From Streptomyces spiramenti (GTDB lineage Bacteria; Actinomycetota; Actinomycetes; Streptomycetales; Streptomycetaceae), in NCBI RefSeq assembly GCF_012034385.1, contig NZ_JAAVJB010000011.1, forward strand, positions 1 through 55,171: a stretch of DNA of 55,171 nucleotides, given 5' to 3'. Below are positions 16,166-24,381 of this stretch, in pieces (position 1 is the stretch's first letter; every line of letters begins with the position of its first letter). The position numbers and the translations under genes are program-made. The notes below the pieces were generated by a model. That model did not search any database. It saw only the letters and a list, made by a program, of their open reading frames with translations, and was not told the origin of the DNA.

Positions 16166-17407
16166 TCAGTCGACCATGTCGCGCACCAGAGCGTCGGCGA
16201 GCAGACGGCCCCGTAGCGTCAGCACCGCCCTGCCACGACGGTGAGCTGCCCGCTCCAGCAGGCCCTCCTCCACCGCGCGGCTCGCGACCAGTGCCCCGGC
16301 GGGCGTCAACAGGTCGAGCGGGCAACCGTCCGAGAGCCGCAGTTCGAGCATGATCCGCTCGACGCGGCGGTCCTCCGCGGACAGCACCTCCCGTCCCACC
16401 CCCGGCGACGTCCCCTCCCCCAGGGAGCGGGCATAGGCCGCCGGGTGCTTGCCGTTCCACCACCGCACCCCGCCGACGTGGCTGTGCGCGCCGGGCCCGG
16501 CGCCCCACCAGTCGGCGCCCCGCCAGTACAGGTCGTTGTGCCGGCAGCGGGCAGCCTCGGAGGTGGCCCAGTTCGACACCTCGTACCAGGAGAAGCCCGC
16601 GGCGGAGAGCGCCTCCTCGGTCATCAGGTAGCGGTCGGCGTGCTGGTCGTCATCGGTCGGCGCGATCTCGCCGCGGCGGATACGGCGCGCCAGGCCGGTG
16701 CCGTCCTCCACGATCAGGGCGTACGCCGACACGTGGTCCGGTCCGGCACCGAGCGCCGCGTCCAGGGTCGCGCGCCAGTCGTCGTCGCTCTCACCGGGCG
16801 TGCCGTAGATGAGGTCCAGGTTGACGTGCTCGAACCCCGCGGCGTGCGCCTCTGCCACGCATGCCTCGGGCCGGCCCGGCGTATGGGTCCTGTCGAGGAT
16901 CCGCAGGACGTGCGGACGGGCGGACTGCATCCCGAACGACACACGGGTGAAACCCCCGGCGCGCAGCTCGGCGAGGTAGGCCGGGTCGACGGAGTCCGGG
17001 TTCGCCTCGGTGGTCACCTCGGCCCCGTCGGCGAGCCCGAACTCCTCCCGGATCGCGGCAACCGCCCTGACCAGGTCGGCGGCGGGCAGGAGAGTGGGAG
17101 TGCCGCCGCCCACGAAGACGGTCTCGACCGGCCTCTGGTCGTCACCGAGCACGGCACGAGCCAGGCGGACCTCGGCGACCAGGTTGTCGGCGTAGCTGTC
17201 ACGCGAGGCGAGCACGGTGTCGGGGCCGGAGCCGACCCGGAGCTCGGCAGCCGTGTAGGTGTTGAAGTCGCAGTACCCGCAGCGGCTGGCGCAGTACGGG
17301 ACGTGCAGGTAGAACCCGAGGGGCCGCCCCGCGGTGTCCTGGAGGGCGTGGGACGGGAGTGAACCGTCGACGGGCACGGCTTCGCCGTCGGGCAGTGCGG
17401 AGGGCAT
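16166..17407 (-). CDS. hemW: Radical SAM heme chaperone HemW
   Basis: A 413-residue radical-SAM protein, formerly called oxygen-independent coproporphyrinogen oxidase-like, now known in other bacteria to bind and deliver heme. The 4Fe-4S motif CASRCGYC is at residues 39-46 after LGFYLHVPY, and the VETVFVGGGTPTLL motif and NLDLIYGTPGE region follow. The C-terminal HemN-like domain is present. I start at the ATG at 17407 (MPSALP) because GACAAT lies 7 nt upstream, making the ATG at 17416 part of the promoter. Confidence 0.93.
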   Translation of the reverse strand: MPSALPDGEAVPVDGSLPSHALQDTAGRPLGFYLHVPYCASRCGYCDFNTYTAAELRVGSGPDTVLASRDSYADNLVAEVRLARAVLGDDQRPVETVFVGGGTPTLLPAADLVRAVAAIREEFGLADGAEVTTEANPDSVDPAYLAELRAGGFTRVSFGMQSARPHVLRILDRTHTPGRPEACVAEAHAAGFEHVNLDLIYGTPGESDDDWRATLDAALGAGPDHVSAYALIVEDGTGLARRIRRGEIAPTDDDQHADRYLMTEEALSAAGFSWYEVSNWATSEAARCRHNDLYWRGADWWGAGPGAHSHVGGVRWWNGKHPAAYARSLGEGTSPGVGREVLSAEDRRVERIMLELRLSDGCPLDLLTPAGALVASRAVEEGLLERAAHRRGRAVLTLRGRLLADALVRDMVD

Positions 17408-17414
17408 GGGGCCC

Positions 17415-17420
17415 ATTGTC
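17415..17420 (-). promoter_or_regulatory. -10 box of hemW (GACAAT)
   Basis: Minus-strand GACAAT ends 7 nt before the ATG at 17407. The box is identical in sequence and spacing to that of era. Confidence 0.45.
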
Positions 17421-17466
17421 CCGCATCGCGCCCCGCGCGTTACCGGGGGCGCACACCGGCCGGAAG

Positions 17467-17492
17467 GCTCCGGGCCCGTGCGGGCCCGGAGC
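17467..17492 (-). terminator. Terminator after acyl-CoA synthetase
   Basis: A perfect 12-bp stem GCTCCGGGCCCG / CGGGCCCGGAGC around TG, about 50 nt past the stop of the synthetase gene and before hemW. Confidence 0.65.
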
Positions 17493-17542
17493 GCGGAGCC
17501 GAGTGCGGACGTCGAGCCTGCCGCCCCCGCCCGCGGCAGCCC

Positions 17543-19429
17543 TCAGGCAGCCCGACTGCCCTCGTACATGCCGTCGATCAGGTCGCGGTACTCGCGCTCG
17601 ACCACCGGACGCTTGAGCTTGAGGCTCGCGGTCAGCTCACCGTGCTCCACGTCGAGGTCACGGGGCAGCAACCGGAACTGCTTGATCGTCTGCCACTTCT
17701 GCAGTCCCGCGTTGAGCTGTGACACATAGCCGTCGACCATGGCGACGGTGCGGGGATCGGTCACGATCTCCTCGTAGGAACCGCCGGCCATACCGTTCTC
17801 CGCGGCCCAAGCCGAGATCGACGGTTCGTCCAGAGCAATCAGCGCCGAACAGAAGTTCCTGCTCGCCCCGATCACCAGCACGTTCGACACGTACGGGCAG
17901 ACGGCCTTGAAGCGGCCCTCGATGGCCGTCGGCGCTATGTACTTCCCGCCGGACGTCTTGAACAGGTCCTTCTTGCGGTCCGTGATGCGCAGATACCCGT
18001 CGTCGGAGAGTTCGCCGATGTCCCCGGTGTGGAGCCAGCCGTCCTCCTCGAGTACCTCCGCCGTCCGATCGGGGAGGTTGTGGTAGCCCTCCATGACGCC
18101 GGGCCCCCGCAGCAGCACCTCGCCGTCCTCCGCGATCCGCACCTCCAGGCCGGGCAGCGCCTTCCCGACGGTACCCGTACGGTAGGCCTCCATGGGGTTG
18201 ACGAAGTTCGCCGCGCTGGACTCCGTGAGCCCGTACCCCTCGAGGATGTGGATGCCCGCGCCGGAGAAGAAGTACCCGATCTCCGGCGCCAGCGCCGCCG
18301 AACCGGAGATGCAGCCCCGCATCCGCCCACCGAAACGCTCCCGCAGCTTGGTGTAGACCAGCCGGTCGGCGACAGCGTGCTTCAGGCGCAGCCCTGTGGG
18401 CGCCTGGGCGGTTCCGGTACGCCGCAGGTTGTCCTGGGTGACGCGGGCGTACTCCTTCGCCACTCCCGCCGCCCACAGGAAGATCTTGTACTTGGCCCCG
18501 CCTGCGTCCTTCGCCTTGTTGGCGGCACCGTTGTAGACCTTCTCGAAGATGCGCGGGACCGCCGCCATGTACGTGGGGCGCACGACCGGGAGGTTCTCGA
18601 CGATCTTGTCGACCCGACCGTCGACGGCCGCCACGTGCCCGACCTTGAGCTGCCCGGCCAGCAGCGCCTTGCCGAAGACGTGGGCCAACGGCAGCCACAG
18701 GTACTGGATGTCGTCGGCGCGCAGCAGGTGCACACCGTCGATGGCGTGGCCCATGTAGGACCACGCGTCGTGGCGCAACCGCACTCCCTTCGGCCGACCC
18801 GTCGTGCCCGAGGTGTAGATGAGCGTCGCGAGCTGGTCGGGCGCCAGCGAGGCGACCGAGTCCCGGACGCTCGCCGGGTGGTCGGCCAGGTGACGCCGGC
18901 CCCGGCCGAGCAGGTCCTCCAGCGAGAGCACCCAGCCCTCCGGATCCCCTGCCACCGCGACCGCGTCGTCGGCCTCGATCACCACCACGTGGGCGAGCCC
19001 GGGCAACTCACCCCGACGCGCGCGGACCTTGGCGAGCTGGGAGGCGTCCTCGGCTATCAGGACACGGCTGTCGGAGTCGCCGAGGATGAAGGCCGCTTCC
19101 TCCTCGTTGGTCTGCGGGTAGATCGTGGTCGTCGCGCCCCCGGCGCAGAGCACCCCGAGGTCGCACAGGATCCAGTCCACTCGGGTGTTCGAGGCGATGG
19201 CGACTCGCTCCTCGGAGCGCAGCCCCAGCGCCATCAGTCCTGCCGCGACGGCGTGGACCCGGTCGGCGGCCTCGGCCCAGTTGTAGCTGCGCCACTCGTC
19301 GGGGCCCCCGTCCCGCGACGGCACGGGGTAGCGGTAGGCCTCCTTCTCAGGCGTCGCCTCGACCCGTTCCAGGAACAGATGCGCCATTGAGGGCGGTCGG
19401 TTCTCGATCGGGTTCTGCTTGTCGCTCAC
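17543..19429 (-). CDS. Long-chain fatty acid-CoA ligase (AMP-forming)
   Basis: A 628-residue adenylate-forming enzyme of the FadD15-like branch that activates long-chain fatty acids to acyl-CoA using ATP. The P-loop LIYTSGTTGRPKGV, the YGLTESSA motif and the TGDIGELSDDGYLRITDRKK region with the downstream hinge and KTSGGKYI segment are all intact. I choose GTG 19429 (VSDKQNPIENRPPS) because GGAGG lies 5 nt upstream; the GTG at 19462 has none. It stands alone: a 636-base gap separates it from lepA, and a terminator follows. Confidence 0.92.
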   Translation of the reverse strand: MSDKQNPIENRPPSMAHLFLERVEATPEKEAYRYPVPSRDGGPDEWRSYNWAEAADRVHAVAAGLMALGLRSEERVAIASNTRVDWILCDLGVLCAGGATTTIYPQTNEEEAAFILGDSDSRVLIAEDASQLAKVRARRGELPGLAHVVVIEADDAVAVAGDPEGWVLSLEDLLGRGRRHLADHPASVRDSVASLAPDQLATLIYTSGTTGRPKGVRLRHDAWSYMGHAIDGVHLLRADDIQYLWLPLAHVFGKALLAGQLKVGHVAAVDGRVDKIVENLPVVRPTYMAAVPRIFEKVYNGAANKAKDAGGAKYKIFLWAAGVAKEYARVTQDNLRRTGTAQAPTGLRLKHAVADRLVYTKLRERFGGRMRGCISGSAALAPEIGYFFSGAGIHILEGYGLTESSAANFVNPMEAYRTGTVGKALPGLEVRIAEDGEVLLRGPGVMEGYHNLPDRTAEVLEEDGWLHTGDIGELSDDGYLRITDRKKDLFKTSGGKYIAPTAIEGRFKAVCPYVSNVLVIGASRNFCSALIALDEPSISAWAAENGMAGGSYEEIVTDPRTVAMVDGYVSQLNAGLQKWQTIKQFRLLPRDLDVEHGELTASLKLKRPVVEREYRDLIDGMYEGSRAA

Positions 19430-20021
19430 GACATCCTCCGGCTCCGCGCTCCACAGGTGCAACCCGCGGGTAACTCCAAGTGGCGCTCACCATAGAGCGC
19501 TCCGGCGTCAGGCGTAAGGGTGTGAACTTCGCGAGATCATGTTGTGCCCGACGGGTGTCGCACGGGCCCCTCCGCACTCGGCATCGACCGCGGCGGACAC
19601 GTCGGCGCGTCGGCGATCGGAGATGCCGGCGCGGGGCGAACGCTGCCGACGCGGTGGATGTCGGCGACGACGCAGCGGGTGCTGCCGACAGCGGCCCGGC
19701 GCGACGGAGACGGGGGGCAACGGGCCCTGCTCGGTGGGCCCCGGCTCGACGGGCCGCGGAGGGGCGCGCCGACGCGGAGACTCTGCCCGGAGACCGCTCG
19801 TGTTCGCCGAGCGGCTGGTGCCCACGGCTCAGGAGGCCCCGGCGTGCTGGAGCGCGCGCCTCCAGGTAGCCGGGCCCCTGGCGCGGCTCGGAGGCACGGC
19901 GCCCAGGCGTGCGCGGGCGCGCCACCCCGGCATGGCGCAGCTACCGTAATCAGGCGTACGGGTGGTCGGAGCCGGGCCGACTGCCCGCAGTTCGTGGTGG
20001 TGCGGGGCACGGCGACCGGCA
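19430..20021. other. Non-coding stretch
   Basis: About 590 bases upstream of the acyl-CoA synthetase and downstream of lepA. Open frames on both strands are Arg/Pro/Ala-rich and overlap one another with no SD or family match. It should hold the synthetase promoter, but I could not pick a convincing -35/-10 pair. Confidence 0.4.
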
Positions 20022-20059
20022 GGGTGACGGCCTCCCCCGCGTGCCGGAGGCCGCCACCC
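20022..20059 (-). terminator. Terminator of lepA
   Basis: A 14-bp stem with one A-C mismatch (20022-20035 with 20046-20059) and a 10-nt loop, starting 6 nt after the lepA stop codon. Confidence 0.75.
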
Positions 20060-20065
20060 GCGCCG

Positions 20066-21931
20066 CTACTTCTTGCCCTTGGCGTCGGCCGGTGCGTCCG
20101 AGTCCGAGGACAGCGCGGCGATGAACGCCTCCTGGGGAACCTCGACGCGGCCCACGACCTTCATCCGCTTCTTGCCTTCCTTCTGCTTCTCCAGCAGCTT
20201 CCGCTTGCGGGAGATGTCACCGCCGTAGCACTTGGAGAGGACGTCCTTACGAATGGCGCGCACCGTCTCCCTGGCGATGACGCGCGAACCGACCGCCGCC
20301 TGGATCGGCACCTCGAACTGCTGCCGCGGAATGAGCTCGCGCAGCTTGCTCGCCATGCGAACCCCGTAGGCGTAGGCCTTGTCCTTGTGGACGATCGCGG
20401 AGAACGCGTCGACCTTGTCCCCGTGGAGCAGGATGTCCACCTTCACCAGGGCCGCGGCCTGCTCCCCCGTGGGCTCGTAGTCGAGCGAGGCGTAACCGCG
20501 GGTCTTGGACTTCAGGGCATCGAAGAAGTCGAAGACGATCTCCGCGAGAGGGAGGCTGTAACGCAGCTCGACCCGGTCCTCGGAGAGGTAGTCCATACCC
20601 TGCAGCGTGCCCCGGCGCGTCTGGCAGAGTTCCATGATCGCGCCGATGAACTCACTCGGAGCGAGGAGCGTGGCGCGGACCACCGGCTCCCGGACCTCGT
20701 CGATCTTCCCCGTCGGGAACTCACTCGGGTTGGTGACGGTGTACTCGGTACCGTCCTCCATCGTCACGCCGTAGACGACGTTCGGTGCGGTCGCGATGAG
20801 GTCGAGGCCGAACTCCCGCTCCAACCGCTCCCGCACGACCTCCAGGTGCAGCAGCCCGAGGAAGCCGACGCGGAACCCGAAGCCCAACGCCGCGGAGGTC
20901 TCCGGCTCGTAGGTGAGCGCGGCGTCGTTGAGCTGCAGCTTGTCGAGGGCCTCCCGCAGGTCCGGGTAGTCCGAGCCGTCCAGCGGGTACAGCCCGGAGA
21001 AGACCATGGGCTTGGGGTCCTTGTAGCCGCCGAGCGCCTCGGTGGCCCCACCCTTCAGCAGGGTGATGGTGTCGCCGACCCGGGACTGCCGCACGTCCTT
21101 CACGCCGGTGATCAGGTAGCCCACCTCGCCCACGGCGAGACCGGCGGCGGCGGTCATCTCCGGCGAATTGGTGCCGATCTCCAGCAGCTCGTGCGTCGCA
21201 CCGGTGGACATCATCTGGATGCGTTCCCGCTTGCCCAGACGGCCGTCGACGACCTTCACGTACGTGACGACACCGCGGTACGAGTCGTAGACGGAGTCGA
21301 AGATCATCGCGCGGGCGGGCGCCTCCGCGACACCGACGGGCGCCGGTACCTTGCGGACCACCTCGTCCAGCAGCTCCGCCACGCCCTCGCCGGTCTTCGC
21401 GGAGACCTTCAGCACGTCCGACACGTCGCAGCCGATGAGGTGAGCGAGCTCGGCGGCGAACTTCTCCGGCTGCGCCGCCGGAAGATCGATCTTGTTGAGC
21501 ACCGGGATGATGGTGAGGTCGTTCTCCATCGCCAGGTAGAGGTTGGCGAGAGTCTGCGCCTCGATTCCCTGCGCGGCGTCGACCAGAAGGACACATCCCT
21601 CGCAGGCGGCCAATGACCGCGAGACCTCGTAGGTGAAGTCGACGTGCCCCGGGGTGTCGATCATGTTGAGGATGTGCGAGGTGTCGTCGAGGTCCCACGG
21701 CAGCCGGACAGCCTGCGACTTGATCGTGATACCGCGTTCCCGCTCGATGTCCATCCGGTCGAGGTACTGGGCACGCATCTGGCGCTGCTCGACCACCTCG
21801 GTCAGTTGCAGCATCCGGTCGGCAAGCGTGGACTTGCCGTGGTCGATGTGCGCGATGATGCAGAAGTTACGGATAACGGCCGGGTCGGTGCGGCTCGGCT
21901 CCGGCGCATTCGAAAGGGTCGTCGCGGGCAC
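20066..21931 (-). CDS. lepA: Elongation factor 4 (LepA)
   Basis: A 621-residue translational GTPase that binds the ribosome and promotes back-translocation or 30S biogenesis. The G1 motif AHIDHGKST follows the standard lead-in [19 protein letters not shown] and NKIDL are present, and the LepA-specific C-terminal domain is complete ([20 protein letters not shown]). GTG 21931 ([12 protein letters not shown]) fits the family N-terminus; the upstream frame is Arg-rich and non-homologous. It diverges from rpsT, as is typical of Streptomyces. Confidence 0.96.
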   Translation of the reverse strand: MPATTLSNAPEPSRTDPAVIRNFCIIAHIDHGKSTLADRMLQLTEVVEQRQMRAQYLDRMDIERERGITIKSQAVRLPWDLDDTSHILNMIDTPGHVDFTYEVSRSLAACEGCVLLVDAAQGIEAQTLANLYLAMENDLTIIPVLNKIDLPAAQPEKFAAELAHLIGCDVSDVLKVSAKTGEGVAELLDEVVRKVPAPVGVAEAPARAMIFDSVYDSYRGVVTYVKVVDGRLGKRERIQMMSTGATHELLEIGTNSPEMTAAAGLAVGEVGYLITGVKDVRQSRVGDTITLLKGGATEALGGYKDPKPMVFSGLYPLDGSDYPDLREALDKLQLNDAALTYEPETSAALGFGFRVGFLGLLHLEVVRERLEREFGLDLIATAPNVVYGVTMEDGTEYTVTNPSEFPTGKIDEVREPVVRATLLAPSEFIGAIMELCQTRRGTLQGMDYLSEDRVELRYSLPLAEIVFDFFDALKSKTRGYASLDYEPTGEQAAALVKVDILLHGDKVDAFSAIVHKDKAYAYGVRMASKLRELIPRQQFEVPIQAAVGSRVIARETVRAIRKDVLSKCYGGDISRKRKLLEKQKEGKKRMKVVGRVEVPQEAFIAALSSDSDAPADAKGKK

Positions 21932-22065
21932 GCGGGGTCCTGTCCGGTGAAGGCTCGATGAATCGGGGCACTGGCGTTGGATGGCCCCATCGTCCCATGC
22001 CGCACGGGTAACGGTCCGCCGGGGAAGCAACGCCCGCACGGGTCGGCCGGCCTCTCGGCCGCCGA

Positions 22066-22096
22066 TTGTGACCGGCACCCGGCCCGCTGGTAGTCT
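22066..22096 (+). promoter_or_regulatory. rpsT promoter (TTGTGA-N19-TAGTCT)
   Basis: A -35-like TTGTGA (22066-22071) and a -10-like TAGTCT (22091-22096) would start an approximately 115-nt leader before rpsT. The spacer is one or two bases longer than ideal. Confidence 0.45.
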
Positions 22097-22216
22097 GACC
22101 GACTGTGCTGCCCACCATCTCGGCCGGGCACACGGGCGGACCGCGAGCCGGAGAGATCGACACCGACACGCACGTCCACCACACCGTGACTCTTCCGAAC
22201 CTGAAAAGGCTCATTC

Positions 22217-22483
22217 GTGGCGAACATCAAGTCCCAGATCAAGCGGATCAAGACCAACGAGAAGGCCCGCCTGCGCAACAAGGCGGTCAAGTCCGAGCTG
22301 AAGACCGCTGTCCGCGCCACCCGTGAGGCGATCGCCTCCGGTGACGCCGACAAGGCTGCCGCGGCTGCGCGCGTCGCCGGCCAGAAGCTCGACAAGGCCG
22401 TCAGCAAGGGCGTTCTGCACAAGAACAACGCCGCCAACAAGAAGTCGGCGCTGGACTCGCAGGTCGCCGCGCTCAAGGCCTGA
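22217..22483 (+). CDS. rpsT: 30S ribosomal protein S20
   Basis: An 88-residue highly basic ribosomal protein that binds 16S rRNA at the base of the 30S subunit. The start [20 protein letters not shown] and the repeated Lys/Ala helices are typical of S20. The GTG start has AAAAGG 7 nt upstream. Codon use is strongly biased to C and G endings, as expected for a highly expressed gene. The long leader may carry autoregulation, but no specific structure is proven. It faces holA. Confidence 0.97.
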   Translation: MANIKSQIKRIKTNEKARLRNKAVKSELKTAVRATREAIASGDADKAAAAARVAGQKLDKAVSKGVLHKNNAANKKSALDSQVAALKA

Positions 22484-22608
22484 ACCACCGCTTGACCCGC
22501 CGGTCCGGGCCATGCGGCCCCTCTCTCCGCACCGGTCGGCGGCCCACGCACCGCACACGCCCGACGTTCGCCACGTGGGTGCGGTGCGACATATCAGCAC
22601 TGTTCCGG

Positions 22609-22645
22609 GCCCCGTGTCGCTCCACCCCGAGCGGCACGGGGCTTT
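22609..22645 (+). terminator. rpsT terminator with T-run
   Basis: A 14-bp stem with one G-T pair (22609-22622 with 22629-22642), a 6-nt loop and TTT immediately after. It lies about 125 nt beyond the rpsT stop. Confidence 0.8.
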
Positions 22646-22803
22646 CGGTTGCCCCAGCGCCCCGGCCGGCAAGCGTGCGAGGGCGCCCGCTGCGTGCCGT
22701 CCCGGGCACGCGCTGCGCCGTGGCCCGACGGGAGCGGCCTTCGAGTGGCCGGCACCGCGGCAGTCGGACCAGAGGTGTCCAGGAGCGGCGGCCCCGGCCG
22801 GGC

Positions 22804-23811
22804 TCAGCTCCGGACCGGCCTCGCCGCCCGGGCGGTGGCAATGGTCACCACGGCCTTCTCCAGGGCATAGGCGGGGTCGTCACCGCCGCCTTTGACGGCG
22901 GCGTCTGCCTCAGCGACGGCTTGGACGGCGACGGCAACGCCGTCAGGTGTCCAGCCACGCAACTGCTGGCGCACTCTGTCGATCTTCCACGGCGGCATGC
23001 CGAGGTCGCGGGCGAGTTCCCCGGGGGAGAGTCTCGGTGCGGCAGCGAGCTTTCCGATGGCTCGGACACCTTGAGAGAGCGCGCTCGTGACCAGGACGGG
23101 CGCCACCCCGGTGGCCAGTGACCAACGCAGCGCTTCGAGGGCCTCCGCAGTCTTCCCCTCCACCGCGCGGTCGGCGACGGTGAAACTGGACGCCTCGGCC
23201 CGACCGGTGTAGTAGCGGGCCACCACCGCCTCGTCGATCGTCCCCTCGATGTCGGCGGCGAGCTGACCGCACGCGGAGGCGAGCTCACGGAGATCACTGC
23301 CGATGGCGTCCACCAACGCCTGGCACGCTCCGGGCGTCGCGCTGCGTCCGGCGCTCCTGAACTCGTTCCGGACGAACGCCAGGCGATCGGCCGGCTTGGT
23401 CATCTTCGGGCAGGCAACCTCACGCGCACCGGCTTTGCGGGCCGCATCGAGAAGCCCCTTGCCTTTTGCGCCGCCCGCGTGCAGCAGAACCAGGGAGATC
23501 TCCTCGATCGGTGAGGAGAGGTAGCTCTTGAGCTCTTTGACGCTGTCCGCGCCGAGATCCTGCGACTGGCGCACCACCACGACCTTGCGCTCCGCGAAGA
23601 GGGAAGGGCTGGTCACCTCGCCCAGCACACCGGGTTGCAGTGCGCCGGGGGCCAGATCCCTCACGTCGGTGTCGGGGTCGGCGGCGCGGGCCGCCTCGAC
23701 GACCTCTCGTACCGCGCGGTCCAGGAGCAGCTCCTCCTGACCGACCGCCACCGTCACGGGAGCGAGAGGGTCGTCACCGTGTCCGCCTGAGGTCTGCTTC
23801 TTGGCTGCCAT
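22804..23811 (-). CDS. holA: DNA polymerase III subunit delta
   Basis: A 335-residue clamp-loader delta subunit that opens the beta sliding clamp. It has the expected N-terminal RecA-like fold beginning near VTVAVGQEELLLDRAV, SLFAERKVVVVRQ, and the C-terminal helical collar (GKLAAAPRLSPGELARDLGM, then WKIDRVRQQLRGW). I use the ATG at 23811 (MAAKKQT) rather than the GTG-led longer frame because a GATGCT box lies 7 nt upstream. It diverges from the small acidic gene at 23858, with only 46 bases between the two start codons. Confidence 0.94.
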   Translation of the reverse strand: MAAKKQTSGGHGDDPLAPVTVAVGQEELLLDRAVREVVEAARAADPDTDVRDLAPGALQPGVLGEVTSPSLFAERKVVVVRQSQDLGADSVKELKSYLSSPIEEISLVLLHAGGAKGKGLLDAARKAGAREVACPKMTKPADRLAFVRNEFRSAGRSATPGACQALVDAIGSDLRELASACGQLAADIEGTIDEAVVARYYTGRAEASSFTVADRAVEGKTAEALEALRWSLATGVAPVLVTSALSQGVRAIGKLAAAPRLSPGELARDLGMPPWKIDRVRQQLRGWTPDGVAVAVQAVAEADAAVKGGGDDPAYALEKAVVTIATARAARPVRS

Positions 23812-23818
23812 CAGGGCC

Positions 23819-23824
23819 AGCATC
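23819..23824 (-). promoter_or_regulatory. -10 box of holA (GATGCT)
   Basis: Minus-strand GATGCT ends 7 nt before the ATG at 23811. It is a weaker match to TANNNT than the others and lies only 21 bases from the opposing -10 box. Confidence 0.35.
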
Positions 23825-23845
23825 CCATGCGGCTACGACAGCGGG

Positions 23846-23851
23846 GACAAT
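23846..23851 (+). promoter_or_regulatory. -10 box of 23858 gene (GACAAT)
   Basis: GACAAT ends 6 nt before GTG 23858, the same hexamer as at era and hemW. Confidence 0.45.
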
Positions 23852-23857
23852 GAGCGT

Positions 23858-24106
23858 GTGACCGACGTACGACACATCCTGGTACTGCCGGACCGGGACT
23901 CCGCTGAAGCCGTCGCCGAGCTGTGCTCGGAACTCCCCGCCGGCGAGAGTGCACCCGAGGTACACCGTGAGGCGCTGGCCGGTGAGGACGACGCCGAGGA
24001 CGCCCAGTGGCTCGTGGTGCTGGACGGGTGCTCCGACGATGACCTCGACCTGACCGCCCTCGCGGAGCTCGCAGAGACACACGGCGGGTGGCTGGAGCGG
24101 GACTGA
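23858..24106 (+). CDS. Small acidic conserved hypothetical protein
   Basis: An 82-residue soluble protein starting VTDVRHILVLPDRDSAEAVA, with many Asp and Glu (for example GEDDAEDAQWLVVLDGCSDD). The pattern of an initial beta-strand, a helix (SAEAVAELCSEL), another strand (QWLVVLD) and a final helix suggests a small alpha/beta fold. I recognise no family. The start is set by the GACAAT box; the upstream ATG at 23801 would overlap holA. It runs divergently from holA. Confidence 0.72.
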   Translation: MTDVRHILVLPDRDSAEAVAELCSELPAGESAPEVHREALAGEDDAEDAQWLVVLDGCSDDDLDLTALAELAETHGGWLERD

Positions 24107-24381
24107 GCTCGGTGCGGTGCCGGCCTCAGGGGGCGGTGCCGCGGCACGTGGTGTGTCCGCGTCTCGCCGTTCGGCGTTGATGTTCGCCGCGAGCCGGGCA
24201 GCGCGCTCAAGAGGTAGGCCGGCACGGGCCCGCCGAACTCCCTTCTCCACCGCGCCACGCTCGAAGGCCTGGTGCCGACAGTGGTCCCGAATCCCGGCGC
24301 GCGCCCAGCGGCCGGTCACGACGCGCCCTGCTGCCGTCTCTCGGGCTCGCGACCGGGCGGTACGGATTCGGGAGCCCCCCT

